From NCBI GenBank assembly GCA_903845215.1, contig CAIMWI010000012.1:42385-106384 (forward strand): 64,000 nucleotides of DNA, in the 5' to 3' direction. The position numbers and the translations under genes are program-made. Source of the DNA: an uncultured Rhodobacterales bacterium. Lineage in GTDB: Bacteria; Pseudomonadota; Alphaproteobacteria; Rhodobacterales; Rhodobacteraceae. A model generated the notes under the pieces. It saw only the letters and a program-made list of their open reading frames with translations, had not been told where the DNA came from and ran no database searches. Shown piece after piece: positions 39,380 to 50,198 of the stretch (its first letter is position 1; each line of letters opens with the position of its first letter).

Positions 39380-39846
39380 CCGTTCTGGCCCAGATACTGG
39401 CCGCAGCACGCCATTTGGGCCTGCGCATCGCCACAGCCGAAAGCTGCACCGGTGGGATGGTCGCCGTCGCATTGACCGATCTGCCCGGATCGTCAGATAT
39501 CTTCGACTGCGGCTTTGTCACCTATTCCAACCAAGCCAAGGTACGATTGCTAGGTGTAAGCGCGCAAAGCCTAAACACCCACGGCGCCGTCAGCGAGGCT
39601 GTGGCGCAAGAGATGGCGGAAGGTGCCTTGGCGCGGTCGGGTGCGGGGCTGGCCATTGCCATCACAGGCATCGCAGGGCCGGGCGGATCGGGCGTAAAGC
39701 CCGAAGGCCGCGTTTGCTTTGGCTTGGCCCGCCAGCACCAGCCCACCCATGTGGAAACACAAGATTTCGGCCCCCTTGGGCGCGAAAAGGTGCGTTTGGC
39801 GGCCCGCGACCATGCTTTGGGCCTGCTGGCGCGGGCGCTGGTGTAA
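39376..39846 (+). CDS. pncC: CinA C-terminal domain protein (nicotinamide-nucleotide amidase, PncC)
   Basis: A 156-residue stand-alone CinA C-terminal domain, predicted to deamidate nicotinamide mononucleotide in the pyridine nucleotide cycle. Conserved stretches are TAESCTGGMVAVALTDLPGSSD, the FVTYSNQAK motif with tyrosine and lysine, GAVSEAVAQEMAEGA, and AITGIAGPGGSGVKPEGRV. The N-terminal MoCF-like domain of full CinA is absent, as in E. coli PncC. The ATG overlaps the pgpA stop (ATGA). Genes annotated cinA in this position usually encode this short form. Confidence 0.92.
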   Translation: MTVLAQILAAARHLGLRIATAESCTGGMVAVALTDLPGSSDIFDCGFVTYSNQAKVRLLGVSAQSLNTHGAVSEAVAQEMAEGALARSGAGLAIAITGIAGPGGSGVKPEGRVCFGLARQHQPTHVETQDFGPLGREKVRLAARDHALGLLARALV

Positions 39847-40004
39847 TCTGTTTTCTGACTTTATCGGGGCACATCGGGTGAATTTCTGCCCATAAATTGG
39901 GCCATTTATAAAATGTACACAAAATGGGCGGCTCTGACGGGCTCTGATGCTTTTCACATCACCCAAACCACGCCATGAGCCCCCCATTTAAGGGAGCCAC
40001 CGCC

Positions 40005-41180
40005 ATGAATGCCGCCGATACTGCGTTTGTTCTGATGTCCACCGCGCTGGTCTTGTTTATGACCCTGCCCGGCTTGGCAATGTTTTACGGCGGACTGGTG
40101 CGCGCGCGCAACGTGCTGTCGGTGTTTACCCATTGTTTTGCCATCGCAGCCTTGGCGTCTTTGGTGTGGTTGGCTGTTGGCTATAGCCTTGCTTTTACGC
40201 CGGGCACCTACTTGGGCGGGTTCGAACGCGCTTTCTTGCAGGGTGTTACAAGCGACAGTTTGCGCGGCACACTGCCCGAAACTGCCTTTTTCGTCTTTCA
40301 AATGACCTTTGCCATCATCACCCCCGCGCTGATCGTCGGGGCCTATGTTGAACGTGTGGGGTTTGGGTTTGTCCTGCTGTTTTCGGCGCTTTGGCTTTTG
40401 GTCGTCTATGTGCCTGTCACGCATTGGATCTGGGGGGGTGGGTTCTTGTCTGACGGCGGCATCTTTGGCGCTGTCGGCACGCGTGATTTTGCAGGTGGCA
40501 TTGTGGTGCATGAAACGGCCGGAATTGCCGCATTGATGCTGGCGATCGCCATCGGGCCGCGCAAACATCGCACAACTCCGCCCCATTCTCCGGGGATGGT
40601 GATGATGGGGGCGGGAATGCTTTGGGTGGGCTGGTTTGGGTTTAACGGCGGTTCTGCCTTGGCTGCGAATGGTCAGGCTGCCATGGCGATCACAGTCACA
40701 CATATTTCTGCCGCCTCTGCCGCTTTGACATGGGCGCTTTACGAAAAGATCAAATTTGGCCGCGTTTCCACGGTTGGCTTGGTGACAGGCACTGTTGCAG
40801 GCTTGGCTGCGATCACCCCTGCTGCTGGCTATGTGGGCCCCATCGCGGCAGTGGTTATTGGCGCCGTAGCAGGTGTTTTGTGCCAAGAAGCGGTGGTTTT
40901 GGTGAAAACGCGCTTGGGCATCGACGATACGCTGGATGTTTTTGGTGTGCACGGCATTGCGGGAATTTTCGGGACGCTGATGGTGGCCGTGTTTGGCGGC
41001 GGCACTTGGGTCGCCCAGCTGGGCGGACTTGCGGTGGTTGGCCTTTGGACGCTTGCCGCCACTTGGGCTGTGATCAAAATCTGTGCCCGTATCACCGTGC
41101 TGCGCGTTGATCCCGAAACCGAGGCGAACGGGCTAGACCTGACGGCCCACGGCGAACGTGCCTACGAGATGAACTCTTAA
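40005..41180 (+). CDS. amt: Ammonium transporter
   Basis: 391-residue Amt/Rh-family channel protein with about eleven hydrophobic segments. Recognisable parts are LPGLAMFYGGLVRARN in the first helix, the aromatic and histidine pore residues in VVHETAGIAALMLAI and VFGVHGIAGIFGT (the twin histidines), and GWFGFNGGSALAANG. The ATG at 40005 with AGGGAG before it is preferred over one at 39975. No glnK/glnB gene adjoins it, which is unusual for amtB operons. The closeness to the ntr genes suggests nitrogen control, but no NtrC site was recognised upstream. Confidence 0.94.
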   Translation: MNAADTAFVLMSTALVLFMTLPGLAMFYGGLVRARNVLSVFTHCFAIAALASLVWLAVGYSLAFTPGTYLGGFERAFLQGVTSDSLRGTLPETAFFVFQMTFAIITPALIVGAYVERVGFGFVLLFSALWLLVVYVPVTHWIWGGGFLSDGGIFGAVGTRDFAGGIVVHETAGIAALMLAIAIGPRKHRTTPPHSPGMVMMGAGMLWVGWFGFNGGSALAANGQAAMAITVTHISAASAALTWALYEKIKFGRVSTVGLVTGTVAGLAAITPAAGYVGPIAAVVIGAVAGVLCQEAVVLVKTRLGIDDTLDVFGVHGIAGIFGTLMVAVFGGGTWVAQLGGLAVVGLWTLAATWAVIKICARITVLRVDPETEANGLDLTAHGERAYEMNS

Positions 41181-41183
41181 CCC

Positions 41184-41651
41184 TTACGCATACAGCGCCA
41201 TGGCCCGCGCCTCAAAGGCGCGCACAACACGGGTCATGGCTTCGCCAAATACCAAACCAATGACACCACCCAAAATCGGATTGCGAAATTCGAAATCCAC
41301 GTCAAACGTCACTTTGCATGAACTTGGCCCCTGATCGCCGGGCGCAAAGTGCCAGACCGACCTTAGATCGCGCAGCGGCCCGTCAAGATATTGCGTCAAG
41401 ATCTGGCCCTGCATGGGCAGCAAAGTCACCCGAGAACCGAATCTTTCGCGAAACAGTTTGAACGAAATCACCAAATCCGCTTCCATCACTTCGGCCAAAG
41501 GATCCTCATGGCCCGCAAGCGGTTGACGTGACCGGATCCTTGCTGCCGCCGTCCAGGGCAGAAATTCTGGATAGCGCGCGACATCTGCCACCAAATCAAA
41601 CATCTGTTGCGGGCTGTGGGGCAGAAGCTTTTCTTCGTGATGCGTCGTCAT
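41184..41651 (-). CDS. COQ10/RatA-like START-domain protein
   Basis: A 155-residue member of the polyketide cyclase/dehydrase (START) family, closest to COQ10 and RatA. Motifs are HSPQQMFDLVADVARYPEFLPW at the N-terminus and KVTFDVDFEFRNPILGGVIGLVF near the C-terminus. COQ10 proteins bind ubiquinone and help respiration; RatA was reported to inhibit ribosome association, and sequence does not separate these. The ATG at 41651 with GGGCAGT is chosen over the start at 41672. The gene ends three bases from the convergent amt. Confidence 0.88.
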   Translation of the reverse strand: MTTHHEEKLLPHSPQQMFDLVADVARYPEFLPWTAAARIRSRQPLAGHEDPLAEVMEADLVISFKLFRERFGSRVTLLPMQGQILTQYLDGPLRDLRSVWHFAPGDQGPSSCKVTFDVDFEFRNPILGGVIGLVFGEAMTRVVRAFEARAMALYA

Positions 41652-41745
41652 ACTGCCCTTTCCACAAGCCACGGGGCGCTTTCGCTCTTGCCACGGACCC
41701 TGCCCTGCATTTGAGTGGGTTAACGATTAAAATCAAGAGGGGCCC

Positions 41746-42285
41746 ATGGGCGAACGTCCTTATGTGATCGACCAGATGATCTCTGCCAAATCCATTGCCG
41801 CACGGGTGGAAGAGTTGGCCGCCGACATCACCGAGTATTTCAAAGGCACCGATAAATTGGTCGTGGTGGGCCTGCTGCGGGGATCGTTTGTCTTTATCGC
41901 AGACCTTGTGCGCGAATTGGGCCTGCCGGTCGAAGTCGATTTTCTGGAAGCCTCGTCTTACGGCGATTCGATGCGTTCTAGCCGCGAGGTGCGGATTTTA
42001 AAGGATATTCGCGGCGAAATTGCCGGCCGCGATGTGCTGGTCGTGGAAGATATCGTCGACACAGGCTTTACATTGCACCATGTGCGCAAAGTTCTAGAAG
42101 CGCGCGAACCGCGGCGCTTATGTGTCTGTGCGCTGCTGGACAAACCCTCGCGCCGCGAGGTTGATGTGAAGGCCACTTGGACGGGATTTGAAATTCCCGA
42201 TGAATTTGTGGTGGGCTACGGCATTGATTATGCGCAGCGCAACCGCAACCTGCCCTATATCGGAAAGGTTCGTTTTACCGAATAA
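41746..42285 (+). CDS. hpt: Hypoxanthine phosphoribosyltransferase
   Basis: Purine salvage enzyme that makes IMP or GMP from hypoxanthine or guanine and PRPP. The 179-residue protein has the PRPP motif [17 protein letters not shown], the flexible-loop region [17 protein letters not shown], and a C-terminal [20 protein letters not shown]. The ATG at 41746 follows AGAGGGG. It is divergent from the COQ10-like gene and followed after 24 bases by a cytochrome c gene, possibly in one transcript. Confidence 0.94.
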   Translation: MGERPYVIDQMISAKSIAARVEELAADITEYFKGTDKLVVVGLLRGSFVFIADLVRELGLPVEVDFLEASSYGDSMRSSREVRILKDIRGEIAGRDVLVVEDIVDTGFTLHHVRKVLEAREPRRLCVCALLDKPSRREVDVKATWTGFEIPDEFVVGYGIDYAQRNRNLPYIGKVRFTE

Positions 42286-42309
42286 GGCCCGCAAAAACAG
42301 GAGACTGCC

Positions 42310-43200
42310 TTGCCCCGTCTGCTGCGCACCTTAGCTCTACTTGGCCTGATAACGGCAACACTTGGTTGGTATGCCACCAAGCCCGCCTTGCGCGAGACGG
42401 CGTCTTTGATGACATTGACGGGCAACAGGGCCAACGGCGAGGTGATCTTTTGGGCCTCGGGTTGCGCGTCTTGTCATATGGCCCCGGGCGCTAAGGGGGC
42501 TGATCAGCTGGTTTTGGCGGGGGGAATCGCCCTGCCAACGCAATTTGGCACATTTTATGCCCCCAATATCTCTGCTGATCGCGAAGAAGGGATTGGCGGG
42601 TGGTCGATCGCAACATTTGCCCATGCGCTGCAAGATGGTGTGACCCCTGAGGGCGAACACGAATACCCCGCCATGCCCTATGCCGCCTATGCCAAGATGG
42701 AACCGCAGGATCTGGTCGATCTGAAAGCCTTCATCGACTCCCTGCCCGCCTCGTCCATACCGAACAAAGACCACGAGCTTTCCTTTCCCTTCAACATCCG
42801 GCGTAGCTTGGGGGTTTGGAAATTGTTTGCGGGCGATACCGATTATGTTGTGACAGGCGATTTGACCCCCGAAGTCACCCGTGGCCGCTATATCGCCGAA
42901 GCCTTGGCCCATTGCGGCGAATGCCACACGCCGCGCAATGAATTGGGCGGGCTGAAACGGTCCAGCTGGTTGGCGGGATCCGTGATCGACGATGGCCGCA
43001 CCAAAGTGCCCAACATCACCTCGGCCAAGCTAGATTGGTCAGATGCAGACATCTTCACCTACCTTACCACCGGAGCGACCCCAGAGTTCGACTTTGCCGG
43101 CGGGGCTATGGCGCATGTGGTGGACAACATGAGCCACCTGCCCGAAAGCGATGTGAAGGCGATTGTGGCCTATCTGAAAGCTGTCCGCCCTGTGCCGTGA
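42310..43200 (+). CDS. Dihaem cytochrome c
   Basis: A 296-residue c-type cytochrome with two haem sites, CASCH (Cys52, Cys55, His56) and CGECH (Cys202, Cys205, His206). The N-terminus (LLRTLALLGLITATLGWYA) is a signal or anchor. Likely axial methionines lie in the MPYAAYAKM and MSHLPESDVKA regions. The arrangement matches cytochromes that serve alcohol dehydrogenases or thiosulfate pathways, but no partner dehydrogenase adjoins. The start is a TTG at 42310, accepted because CAGGAGAC lies five bases before it and no better codon is in frame. Confidence 0.87.
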   Translation: MPRLLRTLALLGLITATLGWYATKPALRETASLMTLTGNRANGEVIFWASGCASCHMAPGAKGADQLVLAGGIALPTQFGTFYAPNISADREEGIGGWSIATFAHALQDGVTPEGEHEYPAMPYAAYAKMEPQDLVDLKAFIDSLPASSIPNKDHELSFPFNIRRSLGVWKLFAGDTDYVVTGDLTPEVTRGRYIAEALAHCGECHTPRNELGGLKRSSWLAGSVIDDGRTKVPNITSAKLDWSDADIFTYLTTGATPEFDFAGGAMAHVVDNMSHLPESDVKAIVAYLKAVRPVP

Positions 43201-43221
43201 AACCGCACCACGTGCCCGTTC

Positions 43222-43291
43222 AAGAATGACACGCCTAGGCCATTCTTATTTATGTGGCTGCAGTTGTTCGTGCGGCTAGCAACGCCGCACG
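43222..43291. terminator. Two hairpins between the convergent cytochrome c and lipA genes
   Basis: First hairpin: AAGAATG (43222-43228) with CATTCTT (43241-43247), followed on the plus strand by ATTTATG. Second hairpin: CGTGCGGC (43269-43276) with GCCGCACG (43284-43291), loop TAGCAAC. They sit between the two stop codons and could end transcription from both sides. Neither has a long T-run. Confidence 0.4.
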
Positions 43292-43335
43292 GCCGCCAAG
43301 GCGGTTAAGATGTCACAGGTTGAAGGGGGGCAGAG

Positions 43336-44289
43336 TTAAGCCTGCCCCAGTTTTTCCAAGCGATTGGCCCGCAGGCGGGCGAAATCGTCGCCCGCGTGAT
43401 AGCTGGAACGGGTCAAAGGCGTGGCTGACACCATGCTAAACCCCTTGCCCCAAGCCGCGGTTTCATAAGATTTGAACTCGTCCGGTGTCACAAAACGGTC
43501 AATGCGGTGGTGCTTGGGGGTGGGTTGCAGATATTGCCCCACCGTCAGAAAATCGACATCGGCGGCGCGCATGTCATCCATCACTTGCAAAACAGCCTGC
43601 CGATCTTCGCCCAACCCCACCATGATGCCCGATTTGGTGAACAGGGTCGGGTCAAGCTCTTTGACCTTTTGCAACAGGCGCAGGCTGTGGAAATAGCGCG
43701 CGCCGGGGCGGACCTCGGGGTAGAGGCCGGGCACGGTTTCTAGGTTGTGGTTGAACACATCGGGGCGCGCGGCTACCACCGTTTCAAGGGCAGAGGGCGG
43801 GCATTTAAGAAAATCGGGGGTCAAAACCTCGATCGTCGTGTCGGGGGATCGGTGACGGATGGCGCGGATGGTCATGGCAAAGTGCTCTGCCCCGCCATCT
43901 TCCAGATCGTCGCGGTCAACCGAGGTGACAACAACGTGTTTCAGCCCCAGTTCAGCCACAGCATGGGCCACTCGGCCCGGTTCAAAACTGTCCAGCGCCT
44001 TGGGTTTTCCCGTGGCGATGTTGCAAAACGAACACCCACGGGTGCAAATCTCGCCCATGATCATCATCGTGGCGTGGCCTTGGCTCCAGCACTCGCCCAC
44101 GTTGGGGCAGCCGGCTTCTTCGCAGACGGTCACCAATTTCTTATCGCGCAAAATGTCGCGGGTTTGTTTGTAGCCTTCGGATGTGGGGGCTTTCACCCGG
44201 ATCCAATCCGGCTTTTTGGGTTGAGGATTGTCTGCGCGATGCGCCTTTTCGGGGTGGCGTTCTTCGGGCAGCGTCAGATCGCGGGACAT
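43336..44289 (-). CDS. lipA: Lipoyl synthase
   Basis: Radical-SAM enzyme that inserts two sulfurs into octanoyl groups on the E2 and H proteins. The 317-residue protein has the auxiliary cluster motif [14 protein letters not shown] and the radical-SAM motif CTRGCSFC, followed by NIATGKP. The C-terminal [10 protein letters not shown] contains the serine that binds the auxiliary cluster. I choose the ATG at 44289 ([10 protein letters not shown]) because GGAGAG lies just before it; 44319 and 44301 are alternative starts. No lipB is adjacent. Confidence 0.95.
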   Translation of the reverse strand: MSRDLTLPEERHPEKAHRADNPQPKKPDWIRVKAPTSEGYKQTRDILRDKKLVTVCEEAGCPNVGECWSQGHATMMIMGEICTRGCSFCNIATGKPKALDSFEPGRVAHAVAELGLKHVVVTSVDRDDLEDGGAEHFAMTIRAIRHRSPDTTIEVLTPDFLKCPPSALETVVAARPDVFNHNLETVPGLYPEVRPGARYFHSLRLLQKVKELDPTLFTKSGIMVGLGEDRQAVLQVMDDMRAADVDFLTVGQYLQPTPKHHRIDRFVTPDEFKSYETAAWGKGFSMVSATPLTRSSYHAGDDFARLRANRLEKLGQA

Positions 44290-44450
44290 CACACTCTCCA
44301 TACCAGACGATGCAGCCATAGCCTTTGCAGCGGTTAAAGAAAAGTTGTTGTGAAAGGGAAGTCAAACCACCATCACAAAACCACGGGTCAGACGGGGCTT
44401 GCAGCGCAGATTGTGCAATTATTTGCCCCTTAAACTCTGGATTGGGCTTT

Positions 44451-44463
44451 GATAGAGCCTATC
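44451..44463. promoter_or_regulatory. Palindrome in the lipA/katG spacer
   Basis: GATAG-AGC-CTATC is a perfect 5-bp inverted repeat 108 bases before the katG start. Oxidative-stress regulators such as OxyR bind ATAG/CTAT half-sites, but the usual spacing is longer (seven bases), so this is only a candidate operator. Confidence 0.3.
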
Positions 44464-44540
44464 TTACCAGAACGCGCAGATTGCTGCTTTGGCAGGCCCT
44501 TTGGTTCATGCTTTGGCGGCAAGCTTGCTGTGCGAGATAA

Positions 44541-46760
<2,220 letters not shown>

Positions 46761-46779
46761 TCGCTGATACATCACGATC

Positions 46780-46810
46780 AAAGGGGGGCCAGCGTGCCCC
46801 CCTTTGTTTT
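46780..46810 (+). terminator. Rho-independent terminator of katG
   Basis: AAAGGGGGGC pairs perfectly with GCCCCCCTTT (10-bp stem, loop CAGCGT) and is followed by GTTTT, 19 bases after the katG stop. The A-rich left side would also allow some termination of the opposite strand. Confidence 0.88.
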
Positions 46811-46819
46811 GCCCCTGCC

Positions 46820-47968
46820 CTAGCCGATGCGCGGGCCTGCTTTGCCATAGGTTTGGTCATAATGCCTTGCCAATCGCTGCAAAGCGATGCGCAGCACGAT
46901 TTTGCCAGACCGCGCAGCCCAGCCCATGCGTTGTTCGGCAGCCTCGATCCCTTCTAAAAAACAGCACACCCGCAGCGCCACGTCGCCTAGCCCCGGCCCC
47001 AGATCGCGCAGGGCTGCAGCCACGCGATCACGCGCCGCACGCGGGCCTTCGGCCATGCCCGCATCGCCGCGAAACCCGCCACGGTCGCCAGAGGTTAGAA
47101 ACCGATCCCAATTCTGCGCCACACGCGGGCCCATTTGCGCCAATTCGAAATCTTCACGCAATCGGTCGGCGGCGCTGACCAGATCGGGAGTTAGAAAGGC
47201 CTGCCCGTCTTTGTCTTTGCGCCGCCCCAAAACCGCCACGGGGTTTTCGGCCAGATTATAGCGCAAGCGCCGCGGGCCTTCGGGGGTGGGGATGTCTTTT
47301 TCATCCCAGTCGCGGTGCTGGTTGGCAAAGGGCATTGCGGCTTCGGCCAAGCCTGCGGGGGCATCCTCGACAAAGCGTTTAAGCGCCATGCGCCCGACGT
47401 TTGACAGCTCATACGTCGCGACCCGCCCAGATTTGCGCAAAGATATCCAGTCTTTCACCACAAAAGCTTGGGCAAATTTGCGTTCCACCACGCCGGTGCG
47501 CGCGGTGCGCCCGTCGGGAAATTCGCGCATCACCACGGCGCGTTCCAGATCGGGGGCAATGGCCAAAACCGCCCCCGGTTCGGCCAATCGTCGCAACACG
47601 CGCCGGCCTTCATGCAGGATGGCGGCTTCGTCAATGGGCGGGGATGGGGCGCGCAGGGCAGCGGACATGGCTTCCTCCATAGGGGGTTGGGCTAGGTGAT
47701 CTAAGGCTTCATCCAGCAAAGGATCATCGCGGCGGGTTTCATACCGGCGCACCAGCCGTAGGATGGTTGACGCATGCAGCCCATCCCGCCGCGCCAAAGC
47801 CCGCAACGACAGGCCACTGGCCGTGTGATCCAGATACAGGCGCACCGCATCCGGTAACCAATCGGGCAGGGTCAAGGGCAGGCTCAGGTTGGAACGCATG
47901 GCAGGGTCCGACTGCGGGCCCAAGGGCTGCAGATTTGAAAAGGGATTTTGGTCAAATCTGACGGGCAT
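46820..47968 (-). CDS. Helix-turn-helix protein of the DUF6456 type
   Basis: A 382-residue protein found conserved in Rhodobacterales. The N-terminal part has a helix-turn-helix-like stretch (GLSLRALARRDGLHASTILRLVRRY, split at DGLHAST). A middle winged-helix-like part follows (FVVKDWISLRKSGRVATYELSNVGRMALKRF). The C-terminal DUF6456-like domain has AFLTPDLVSAADRLREDFELA, MGPRVAQNWDRF and CCFLEGIEAAEQRMGW. A DNA-binding regulator is the likely role; targets are unknown. It is divergent from a small DUF6477-like gene, with a 158-base shared spacer. The family name is from memory and not from a search. Confidence 0.78.
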   Translation of the reverse strand: MPVRFDQNPFSNLQPLGPQSDPAMRSNLSLPLTLPDWLPDAVRLYLDHTASGLSLRALARRDGLHASTILRLVRRYETRRDDPLLDEALDHLAQPPMEEAMSAALRAPSPPIDEAAILHEGRRVLRRLAEPGAVLAIAPDLERAVVMREFPDGRTARTGVVERKFAQAFVVKDWISLRKSGRVATYELSNVGRMALKRFVEDAPAGLAEAAMPFANQHRDWDEKDIPTPEGPRRLRYNLAENPVAVLGRRKDKDGQAFLTPDLVSAADRLREDFELAQMGPRVAQNWDRFLTSGDRGGFRGDAGMAEGPRAARDRVAAALRDLGPGLGDVALRVCCFLEGIEAAEQRMGWAARSGKIVLRIALQRLARHYDQTYGKAGPRIG

Positions 47969-48126
47969 TGCTTACCGAAAGGTTAAAATGAACTGTATTT
48001 TCTGATTATTGTCGCGAAATCTTAAACAAAGTGGAAAGGAACGCGCGGTCAAAATCTGCAATCCGCAACACCCATGTCGCGCGGGGCAAGATGGCATTCC
48101 AACGCTTTTACACCGGAGTTGCCACC

Positions 48127-48417
48127 ATGACCGATTTTCGCGCCCTGTTATCCGAACTGCGCCGCCCGCAAATGCTGATCCGTGCCGCGCGTTGCGGTCT
48201 TTGTGACTATCGGCGCGACCGCGACCTGCGGCGTTTGTTGCAGGGGCAGACGGCCACGCCCAGCCAAGCCGTGCCAAGATTGTTGAGTGAAGAGCAACAG
48301 ATCGAAGCCACCCGCACCGCCGGCGACGCCGCCTATTCCATCGCCCGCCACATCGAGGTGCTGATCGCCCTGATGGCCGAAGTGCGCCTGTTGCCGCGCA
48401 CAGGGATGCAGGCATAA
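48127..48417 (+). CDS. Small DUF6477-like protein
   Basis: A 96-residue basic protein beginning MTDFRALLSELRRPQMLIRAARCGLCDYRRDRDLRRLL, rich in arginine, then SEEQQIEATRTAGDAAYSIARHIEVLIALMAE. It resembles the small DUF6477 family of Rhodobacterales, function unknown. The ATG at 48127 has GGAG ten bases before it and fits the family's usual start; a longer frame from 48031 is not supported. It stands divergent from the DUF6456-like gene and has its own terminator. Confidence 0.7.
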   Translation: MTDFRALLSELRRPQMLIRAARCGLCDYRRDRDLRRLLQGQTATPSQAVPRLLSEEQQIEATRTAGDAAYSIARHIEVLIALMAEVRLLPRTGMQA

Positions 48418-48421
48418 CAAA

Positions 48422-48455
48422 AAAGGCCCGCGCCGATTGTACGGCGCGGGCCTTT
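48422..48455. terminator. Bidirectional terminator
   Basis: A perfect 14-bp stem, AAAGGCCCGCGCCG with CGGCGCGGGCCTTT around an ATTGTA loop, lies between the stops of the DUF6477-like gene and the convergent MttB-family gene. A-rich on the left and T-rich on the right, it can serve both strands. Confidence 0.9.
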
Positions 48456-48471
48456 GATAATCAGAGCCGTC

Positions 48472-50016
48472 TTAGACAAACATATCCGGCATGGCCGCCT
48501 TGCGGGTGACGACATAGGCGTCAAGCTCTTCTTGCTTGCCCTCGTCCAGCGCGGGTTGAACGTAATCGCCCAGCATCTTTTTGACGCGCTCTGCCGCCAA
48601 AGTCTGCGTATCGCGCGAGCCCTCTTCGGCCCAAGTCTCGAAAGGTTTGTAATCGAATAGGTCCGAACGCCAGAAGGCAGTTTTGAAATTCGACTGCGTG
48701 TGTTCGCAGCCCAAGAAGTGACCGCCCGGGCCCACTTCGCGCAAAGCGTCCATCGCTTGGCCGTTGGTATCCATATGGATGCCCTGCGCCAGATGGTGCA
48801 GCGTGCCCAACTGGTCGGCGTCCATCACGAATTTCTCGTAGGACGAGACCAAGCCGCCCTCCAGCCAACCGCAGGCGTGCAGCATAAAGTTCACACCGGC
48901 CAAAAGCCCCATGTTCAAGCTGTTGGCCGACTCGTAAGCCGCCTGCGCATCGGGCAGTTTTGACCCGCAAAACGCCCCCGCCGAACGATAGGGCAGCCCC
49001 AAGCGCCGTACCAATTGACCTGTGCCATAGGTGATATGGGCAGCCTCAGGTGTGCCAAAGGTCGGCGCGCCAGAGTTCATGTCGATCGAGGTCACAAATG
49101 CCCCCGCAATCACCGGTGCTCCGGCGCGCACCAGTTGGGAATAAGACACGCCCGCCAAAACCTCGGCCAGAACCTGCGTCAGGGTGCCTGCCACAGTCAC
49201 CGGGGCCATAGCGCCGCCGACGATAAAGGGCGACACGATAGCGGCTTGGTTGGCTTGGGCGTAAACTTCCAAAGCGCCCATCATGATGCCGTCAAAGGTC
49301 ATCGGCGAGTTGATGTTGATCAGGCTGGTCATAACCGTGTTTTGGTCAACAAAGGCGTCGCCAAACAAGATCTTGGCCATAGCCACCGAATCGGCCGCGC
49401 GTTCCGGGGCTGTCACTGACCCCATAAAGGGCTTGTCCGACAGCGTCATATGGGCATGCAGCATATCCAGATGGCGCTTGTTCACCGCGATGTCGGTCGG
49501 CTCGCAGACCGTACCGCCCGAATGGTGCAGCCATTTCGACATATAGCCAAGCTTCACGAAATTGCGAAAATCCTCGATCGTGGCATAGCGCCGCCCGCCA
49601 TCGGCATCGCGCACAAAGGGCGGGCCGTAAACCGGGGCCAGCACCAGATTGCGCCCGCCAATTTCGACGTTGCGCAGCGGGTTGCGGGCGTGCTGGGTGA
49701 AGCTGCTGGGCGCGGTTGAACAAAGCTTGCGCGCCAGACCCCGCGGAATATGCACCCGCTCGCCCTTCACATCGGCACCAGCATCGCGCCAGCGCTGCAA
49801 GGCGGCGGGGTTTTCGACGAAATTCACGCCAATCTCTTCCAGAACGGTTTCGGCGTTCCATTCGATGATCTGCAGCGCTTCTTCGTTCAGGATCTCGAAA
49901 TTGGGGATGTTGCGCTCAATGAACTTGGCGGTTTCAAAGGACACCGCTGTCCGTTCGGCGCGCCGTGTGGCCCCGCCACCGCCCCGCACCCTGCGCCCTG
50001 CACCTGTATCGTTCAT
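48472..50016 (-). CDS. MttB-family (trimethylamine methyltransferase-like) protein
   Basis: A 514-residue member of the MttB superfamily (COG5598), whose archaeal members move a methyl group from trimethylamine to a corrinoid protein. There is no internal in-frame TAG, so this is a non-pyrrolysine member; such proteins in bacteria include glycine betaine and proline betaine methyltransferases. Visible stretches are LNEEALQIIEWNAETVLEEIGVNF, KLGYMSKWLHHSGGTVCEPTD and GPGGHFLGCEHTQ. No corrinoid protein, corrinoid-activating enzyme or methyl-H4folate enzyme gene adjoins. The substrate is unknown. It is divergent from guaA. Confidence 0.85.
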   Translation of the reverse strand: MNDTGAGRRVRGGGGATRRAERTAVSFETAKFIERNIPNFEILNEEALQIIEWNAETVLEEIGVNFVENPAALQRWRDAGADVKGERVHIPRGLARKLCSTAPSSFTQHARNPLRNVEIGGRNLVLAPVYGPPFVRDADGGRRYATIEDFRNFVKLGYMSKWLHHSGGTVCEPTDIAVNKRHLDMLHAHMTLSDKPFMGSVTAPERAADSVAMAKILFGDAFVDQNTVMTSLININSPMTFDGIMMGALEVYAQANQAAIVSPFIVGGAMAPVTVAGTLTQVLAEVLAGVSYSQLVRAGAPVIAGAFVTSIDMNSGAPTFGTPEAAHITYGTGQLVRRLGLPYRSAGAFCGSKLPDAQAAYESANSLNMGLLAGVNFMLHACGWLEGGLVSSYEKFVMDADQLGTLHHLAQGIHMDTNGQAMDALREVGPGGHFLGCEHTQSNFKTAFWRSDLFDYKPFETWAEEGSRDTQTLAAERVKKMLGDYVQPALDEGKQEELDAYVVTRKAAMPDMFV

Positions 50017-50198
50017 GATCCATCTCCGAAAGGTTTGGCCCTATATGGCGGGAATGCCGGGGCAAAGGGCCCATGTTTGCGCCGCTTACGCTCCAAAACC
50101 GACATGGAGGAAGATCGGAAACGACCTGTTTTGCGGTAGAGCTTTGCGAAAAGCACGCCGCCCCTTGCAAGGTTGGCCCCCAAAAGCTAATCGGGCGC

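Noticed and set aside
39847..40004. Sigma-54 promoter upstream of amt
   Set aside because: No TGGCAC-N5-TTGC type -24/-12 sequence was found, and NtrC here lacks the sigma-54 contact loop.
48472..50016. Pyrrolysine-containing trimethylamine methyltransferase
   Set aside because: The gene has no in-frame TAG and no pyl genes are visible; it belongs to the non-pyrrolysine part of the family.
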